Part shown: in pieces, positions 4,905 through 10,002 of the stretch | Layout of the letters: the number at the start of each line of letters is the position of its first letter | Numbering within the stretch: position 1 is the stretch's first letter | DNA from: Rugosibacter sp. | Lineage (GTDB): Bacteria; Pseudomonadota; Gammaproteobacteria; Burkholderiales; Rhodocyclaceae | DNA: 10,002 bases | Assembly: GCA_030652715.1 (NCBI GenBank) | Contig: JAUSQB010000131.1 | Span: 1-10,002, forward strand | Reading direction: 5' to 3' | The notes under the pieces: model-generated | What the model was told of the DNA's origin: nothing | The model's input: the letters and a program-made list of their open reading frames with translations, nothing else | Databases searched by the model: none | Made by a program: the position numbers and the translations under genes

Positions 4905-5939
4905 TCAAGCGGTCTTTTCCGGCCCAGATAACAGCGCCTCGACAAATTCATCCACCCGGAACGGCTGCAAGTCATCAATGCCTTCACCGACGCCAATGAA
5001 GCGTACGGGCTTGGGGCATTGCCGGGCGATGGCAGCCAGCACGCCGCCTTTGGCGGTGCCATCCAGTTTGGTCAGCACGAGGCCCGTCACATGAATGGAT
5101 TGATCGAACGCCTTGACCTGTTGCACAGCGTTTTGGCCGATGTTGGCATCCAGCACGAGTAATACTTCATGCGGGCCGGTGGCGTCGATTTTTTGAATGA
5201 CGCGGCGTACTTTGGCAATTTCTTCCATCAGATGCAATTGGGTGGGCAGGCGGCCTGCGGTATCGGCCAGAACAACATCGATATTGCGTGCGCGCGCAGC
5301 GCTGATTGCGTCGAATACCACGGCGGCAGGGTCGCCTGACTCTTGTGCGATGACGGCTATGCCATTGCGTTCGCCCCAGGCTTTGAGTTGCTCACGTGCT
5401 GCTGCGCGGAAGGTGTCGCCTGCGGCAAGCAACACACTTTTGCCCTGGCTCTGAAAGTGTTTCGCCAATTTGCCGATGGAGGTGGTTTTGCCCGCGCCGT
5501 TTACACCGGCAATCATCACGATAAAGGGTTTGTGTGCCGTCACATCCAGCGGCTGTTCCAGTGGCGCGAGCAGCGTTGTCAGCCGATCGGCCAGTACGTG
5601 GCGCAGTTGCGAGGGGTTTTCGAGCTTGTTTTTCTTGACGGCTGATTTGAGTTCATCCAGCAACCATTGCGTGGCATCGACGCCACAATCGGCGGTGAGC
5701 AAGGTGGTTTCAAGATCATCCAGCAGCGCTTCGTCAATTCGACTGCGGCTGAACAGTTCGCCCAGCGGCGTGGTGAGCGTTGCGCGCGTACGCGCGAGGC
5801 CTGTTTTCAGCCGGTCGCGCCATGAGGGGGCGGAGGGCGTGGTGGCGGCTGTTGCTTCGTGAGTACTTGTTGCTGTGTCAGCCGCGTCGGGCACGCTCAA
5901 CGCAGAGGGCGTGTCCTTTTTTTTGAGGAAACTAAACAT
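4905..5939 (-). CDS. ftsY: Signal recognition particle receptor FtsY
   Basis: FtsY is the membrane-associated SRP receptor GTPase. It docks Ffh-bound ribosomes making membrane proteins at the Sec translocon, and the paired GTPases activate each other. The 344-residue protein has a short N-terminal A domain (about 1-45, low complexity, rich in Ala and Thr), the helical N domain (about 50-130), and the G domain. G-domain motifs are GVNGAGKTT (145-153), DTFRAAA (175-181), DTAGR (226-230), TKLD (290-293) with GTAKGG following, and GVGEGIDDLQPF (316-327). At 267 the motif usually read D-x-x-TGQNA has Ile in place of Thr. No Shine-Dalgarno sequence is seen before the ATG. A TAAAAT at 5993-5988 (minus) could be a -10 hexamer, but no -35 matches well. 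The M16 operon lies divergent, 108 bp away. Confidence 0.96.
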   Translation of the reverse strand: MFSFLKKKDTPSALSVPDAADTATSTHEATAATTPSAPSWRDRLKTGLARTRATLTTPLGELFSRSRIDEALLDDLETTLLTADCGVDATQWLLDELKSAVKKNKLENPSQLRHVLADRLTTLLAPLEQPLDVTAHKPFIVMIAGVNGAGKTTSIGKLAKHFQSQGKSVLLAAGDTFRAAAREQLKAWGERNGIAVIAQESGDPAAVVFDAISAARARNIDVVLADTAGRLPTQLHLMEEIAKVRRVIQKIDATGPHEVLLVLDANIGQNAVQQVKAFDQSIHVTGLVLTKLDGTAKGGVLAAIARQCPKPVRFIGVGEGIDDLQPFRVDEFVEALLSGPEKTA

Positions 5940-6047
5940 AGGGGTGAGATGTCAGAGGCGGAAGCGATAAGATGTCGCGCGGAGCTAATTTTAACAGAGC
6001 GCCCTCTCTCGCATTGACCTTTCAGCGGATACCTACCGAATCCCACC
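5940..6047. promoter_or_regulatory. Divergent ftsY / M16 operon promoter region
   Basis: This 108-bp gap separates the divergent ftsY and M16 operon starts, so both promoters should lie in or near it. Candidates are TAAAAT (5993-5988, minus) as a -10 for ftsY and TTGACC (6014-6019, plus) as a -35 for the operon. Neither has a good partner hexamer at the right distance. Neither gene has a visible Shine-Dalgarno sequence. Confidence 0.4.
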
Positions 6048-7433
6048 ATGAAATTACCTATTTTTTTTGCGACCTTGTTGTTTTTCGCCGTCTTGCCAGC
6101 GCCGACTTTTGCTAATCCCTCGCTCAATACATTTGAAACCACTTTGCCCAACGGGCTGCGCGTTATCGTCAAAGAAGATCATCGCGCGCCTACCGTAGTG
6201 CACATGGTTTGGTATCGTGTCGGCAGCATGGATGAAAAAGATGGTACATCGGGTGTCGCGCATGCGCTGGAACATTTAATGTTCAAAGGTACCAAGCGAC
6301 AGCCTCCTGGCGAATTCAATCGGCGCGTGGCTGCCGCAGGCGGACAGGACAACGCCTTCACTTCCTACGACTACACTGCGTATTTTCAGATTGTGCCCAA
6401 GGGCGCATTGCCCGAAATGATGCAGCTTGAAGCGGACCGAATGGCGAACCTGGTCTTTACTCCAGCAGAATTTGCTGCCGAAATCAAAGTCGTGATGGAA
6501 GAGCGCCGTTTGCGCACTGATGATAATCCGCGGGCGCAGGTGTTTGAGGCCGTTCGCGGCACGGCGTTTTTAGCGCACTCTTATCGACGCCCTATCATAG
6601 GCTGGATGAATGACCTGGAAAACTTGACCTGGCAAGATGCACATGACTGGTACACCCAGTGGTACATGCCGAGCAATGCATATGTCGTGGTGGCGGGCGA
6701 TGTCGAACACAAGGAGGTCTTCCGCCTGGCGAAAAAATATTACGGCGTGCATAAAGCCCGCGCGCTGCCCGAACGTAAGCCGCAGAATGAGCCGGAACAA
6801 AAAGGCTGGCGACGTGTGAGCGTCAAGGCACCGGCCAAGTTACCCTATCTTTCCATGCTCTGGAAAGTGCCTCGCCTGCGCGATGTACATCAAGACCGTG
6901 ACCCCTATGCATTGGAAGTTCTAGCAGGGATTCTCGATGGCAATGATACTTCACGGTTGGCCAAAAACCTGGTGCGGGGCACGCGCATTGCGCAATCCGC
7001 TGGTGCGGGTTATGACGGCACGGTGCGTGGCGAAGCGACGTTCACCATGGGCGGCCAACCGGCAGAAGGGCGTAGCGTGGCTGATTTAGAAGCTGCCTTG
7101 CGCGCAGAAATCGCCCGCATACAAGAGTCTGGCATTGCGCCAGAAGAACTCGCCCGGGTGAAAACCCAGCTCATTGCCGGGCAAACCTACAAGCGGGATT
7201 CGCTCATGGCACAGGCAATGGAAATTGGTGGCGTGGAGGCTGTTGGCCTGTCCTGGCGGGACATTGACCTGCTGGTCGATCAGCTCAAAGGGGTTAGCGC
7301 AGAAGAAGTTCAGGCCGTGGCAAGAAAATATTTTAAAGATGACACATTGACCATCGCCGTGCTTGATCCTCAGCCGATGGATACCGCTGATGCCAGACCT
7401 GCATCAAGTGCTGAGGTTAAGATGCGGCATTAG
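6048..7433 (+). CDS. Zinc-dependent M16 family peptidase, exported
   Basis: This is a pitrilysin-type (M16) zinc metallopeptidase of 461 residues, the half-size form that normally works as a dimer. A signal peptide is clear: MKLPIFFATLLFF and then APTFA, with cleavage likely after residue 22, so it acts in the periplasm. The inverted zinc motif is intact as HALEH (72-76): His72 and His76 bind zinc and Glu75 is the catalytic base. The third ligand is Glu151 or Glu152 in VVMEERRLRTDDNP. An N-terminal M16 domain (about 28-170) is followed by the second, non-catalytic-type domain. The next gene encodes a related protein lacking the zinc motif, so the two probably pair. No Shine-Dalgarno sequence is seen before the ATG, but the signal peptide fits this start. 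The substrate is unknown; E. coli PqqL and YhjJ are relatives by fold only. Confidence 0.93.
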   Translation: MKLPIFFATLLFFAVLPAPTFANPSLNTFETTLPNGLRVIVKEDHRAPTVVHMVWYRVGSMDEKDGTSGVAHALEHLMFKGTKRQPPGEFNRRVAAAGGQDNAFTSYDYTAYFQIVPKGALPEMMQLEADRMANLVFTPAEFAAEIKVVMEERRLRTDDNPRAQVFEAVRGTAFLAHSYRRPIIGWMNDLENLTWQDAHDWYTQWYMPSNAYVVVAGDVEHKEVFRLAKKYYGVHKARALPERKPQNEPEQKGWRRVSVKAPAKLPYLSMLWKVPRLRDVHQDRDPYALEVLAGILDGNDTSRLAKNLVRGTRIAQSAGAGYDGTVRGEATFTMGGQPAEGRSVADLEAALRAEIARIQESGIAPEELARVKTQLIAGQTYKRDSLMAQAMEIGGVEAVGLSWRDIDLLVDQLKGVSAEEVQAVARKYFKDDTLTIAVLDPQPMDTADARPASSAEVKMRH

Positions 7434-7495
7434 TCAAAGCATCAATCATGACTTTGGCCTATTTGATTATCCTTGGTTGCAGAAAGTTTATGACG

Positions 7496-8800
7496 ATGAA
7501 AAAGCATTTCTTGAAAACCTTTTTTTCTGTTCTTGTCCTTGCGAGTTTTTCCGCAGGGGCAACAGCAGGCGTAACCATAGAACACTGGACTACCGCCGTT
7601 GGCACACGCGTGTATTTCGTTGAAACCCGTGGTTTGCCCATGCTTGACGTGCAACTCGATTTTGCCGCTGGCAATGTTTATGCCGCGCCTGGCAAAGCCG
7701 GATTGCCTGGCCTCACACGCGGTTTGCTGGAAGCTGGTGCGGGCGATCTGGACGAGGAACAATTCGCCGAGCGCCTGACGGATACCGGCGCTCAACTGGG
7801 CGGCGGGGTGGATAACGATCGTGCCAGCGTGGCGCTGCGCACGCTTTCTTCAAAACCGGAGCGTGAGGCCGCGTTAGCGCTCATGCGCGCCGTGCTGTCA
7901 GCGCCGACTTTTCCGGAAGCCATACTCGCGCGTGAAAAAGAACGCAGCATCGCTGCTATCCGTGAAGCGGACACGCAGCCGGGTGCGATTGCCGCCAAGC
8001 GATTTGTCGCAGCGATTTATCCCGACCACCCTTATGGCGTCAGCGCCACTGTCGAGAGTGTAGCGGCCATTACACGGCAAGATGTGGTCGATTTTCATCA
8101 GCAGCATTACGCCGCTAAAAATGCGACAATTTCCCTCATTGGCGATATTTCGCGCAGCGAAGCTGAAGCCATCGCGGATCAGTTGGCGCAAGCTCTGCCT
8201 GACAGCGGGGTCGCTGTCACTTTACCGCCTGTCACGTTGCCGGAAGGTCAGACGATTAAGCTGGCGCATCCGGCACTGCAAAGCCATGTGCGTATTGGAT
8301 TGCCCGCTGTTCGGCGAGGCGATGCGGATTATTTTCCTCTGCTGGTGGGCAATTACAGCTTGGGAGGCGGTGGGTTTACCTCGCGACTGATGAAAGAGGT
8401 ACGTGAAAAACGAGGCTATGTGTACAGCGTGAGTTCTTATTTTTATCCGCAACTGTTGAGCGGTCCCTTTGGCATTAGCTTGCAAACCAAGCGCTCGCAA
8501 GTCAATGATGCCCTCAAAGTGGTTGATGACGTATTAACCCAGTTCATGGCACAAGGCCCGACGGCGCAAGAGTTGGCGGCAGCGAAAAAAAATCTTGTCG
8601 ATGGCTTGGCGTTGCGTTTAGATAGCAATGCCAAATTGCTGGGCTATTTGTCCATCATAGGCTTCTATGGCTTGCCACTCACGTATCTGGATGATTTTCC
8701 GGCGCGGGTCAATGCGGTGACGATCGCCCAGGTGCGTGATGCCTTCGCCCGTCATGTCCCGCGTGACCACTTGGTTACCGTTGTTGTGGCGGCTGATTAA
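7496..8800 (+). CDS. M16 family protein without the zinc motif, exported (likely non-catalytic partner)
   Basis: This 434-residue M16-fold protein has a signal peptide (MKKHFLKTFFSVLVLASFSA, cleavage near residue 24), placing it in the periplasm. At the position of the HxxEH motif it reads GLTRG (72-76): both histidines and the glutamate are gone, so it cannot bind zinc in the usual way. It does keep the family's C-terminal motif, SRLMKEVREKRGYVYS (about 296-311), whose Arg/Tyr residues contact substrate in active dimers. This matches known M16B pairs in which one subunit supplies zinc and the other the Arg/Tyr pair. The start at 7496 is chosen because the signal peptide begins there. ATG codons at 7490 and 7448 are also in frame; AGAAAG at 7481-7486 fits 7496 best. 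It lies 62 bp after its partner and 15 bp before rsmD. Confidence 0.9.
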   Translation: MKKHFLKTFFSVLVLASFSAGATAGVTIEHWTTAVGTRVYFVETRGLPMLDVQLDFAAGNVYAAPGKAGLPGLTRGLLEAGAGDLDEEQFAERLTDTGAQLGGGVDNDRASVALRTLSSKPEREAALALMRAVLSAPTFPEAILAREKERSIAAIREADTQPGAIAAKRFVAAIYPDHPYGVSATVESVAAITRQDVVDFHQQHYAAKNATISLIGDISRSEAEAIADQLAQALPDSGVAVTLPPVTLPEGQTIKLAHPALQSHVRIGLPAVRRGDADYFPLLVGNYSLGGGGFTSRLMKEVREKRGYVYSVSSYFYPQLLSGPFGISLQTKRSQVNDALKVVDDVLTQFMAQGPTAQELAAAKKNLVDGLALRLDSNAKLLGYLSIIGFYGLPLTYLDDFPARVNAVTIAQVRDAFARHVPRDHLVTVVVAAD

Positions 8801-8815
8801 ACATCTCTGCTGCGC

Positions 8816-9840
<1,025 letters not shown>

Positions 9841-9847
9841 TTTGTAA

Positions 9848-10002
<155 letters not shown>

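Overview
This window looks like ordinary chromosomal housekeeping DNA from a betaproteobacterium. The best evidence is the gene set: rpoH with an HrcA/CIRCE operator, ftsX-ftsE and ftsY on one strand, and divergent paired M16 peptidases followed by rsmD, coaD and a YfhL-type ferredoxin. An intracellular polyhydroxybutyrate (PHB) depolymerase fits a PHB-storing member of that class. The genus cannot be fixed from sequence alone. No tRNA, rRNA, insertion sequence, CRISPR array or phage gene was seen.

Layout. Bases 1-258 (minus) hold the first 86 codons of rpoH, and 259-331 its promoter region with a CIRCE box. Bases 332-1909 (minus) hold ftsX and ftsE. Bases 1910-2113 are non-coding with one good inverted repeat. 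Bases 2114-3355 (minus) encode a PhaZ-type PHB depolymerase. Bases 3356-3558 form a divergent control region with two inverted repeats. Bases 3559-4221 (plus) encode a glutathione S-transferase family protein. Bases 4222-4512 are non-coding and look AT-richer than their surroundings. Bases 4513-4860 (plus) encode a small cupin. Bases 4905-5939 (minus) are ftsY, convergent with the cupin gene. From 6048 to the end (plus) runs a likely operon: a zinc M16 peptidase, an M16 protein lacking the zinc motif, rsmD, coaD and the start of a 4Fe-4S ferredoxin gene.

How it fits together. The order ftsY-ftsE-ftsX-rpoH with rsmD divergent from ftsY is the arrangement known from E. coli. Here it is opened in two places: by phaZ, the GST gene and the cupin gene between ftsE and ftsY, and by the M16 pair between ftsY and rsmD. 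FtsY targets membrane proteins through SRP. FtsE/FtsX couple septal cell-wall hydrolysis to division. RpoH directs the heat-shock response. RsmD modifies 16S rRNA and CoaD makes dephospho-CoA.

No undescribed system is evident. The points most worth checking are the CIRCE box, whose two arms appear to supply the rpoH promoter hexamers, a tyrosine in place of the H-loop histidine of FtsE, and an isoleucine in a conserved FtsY motif.
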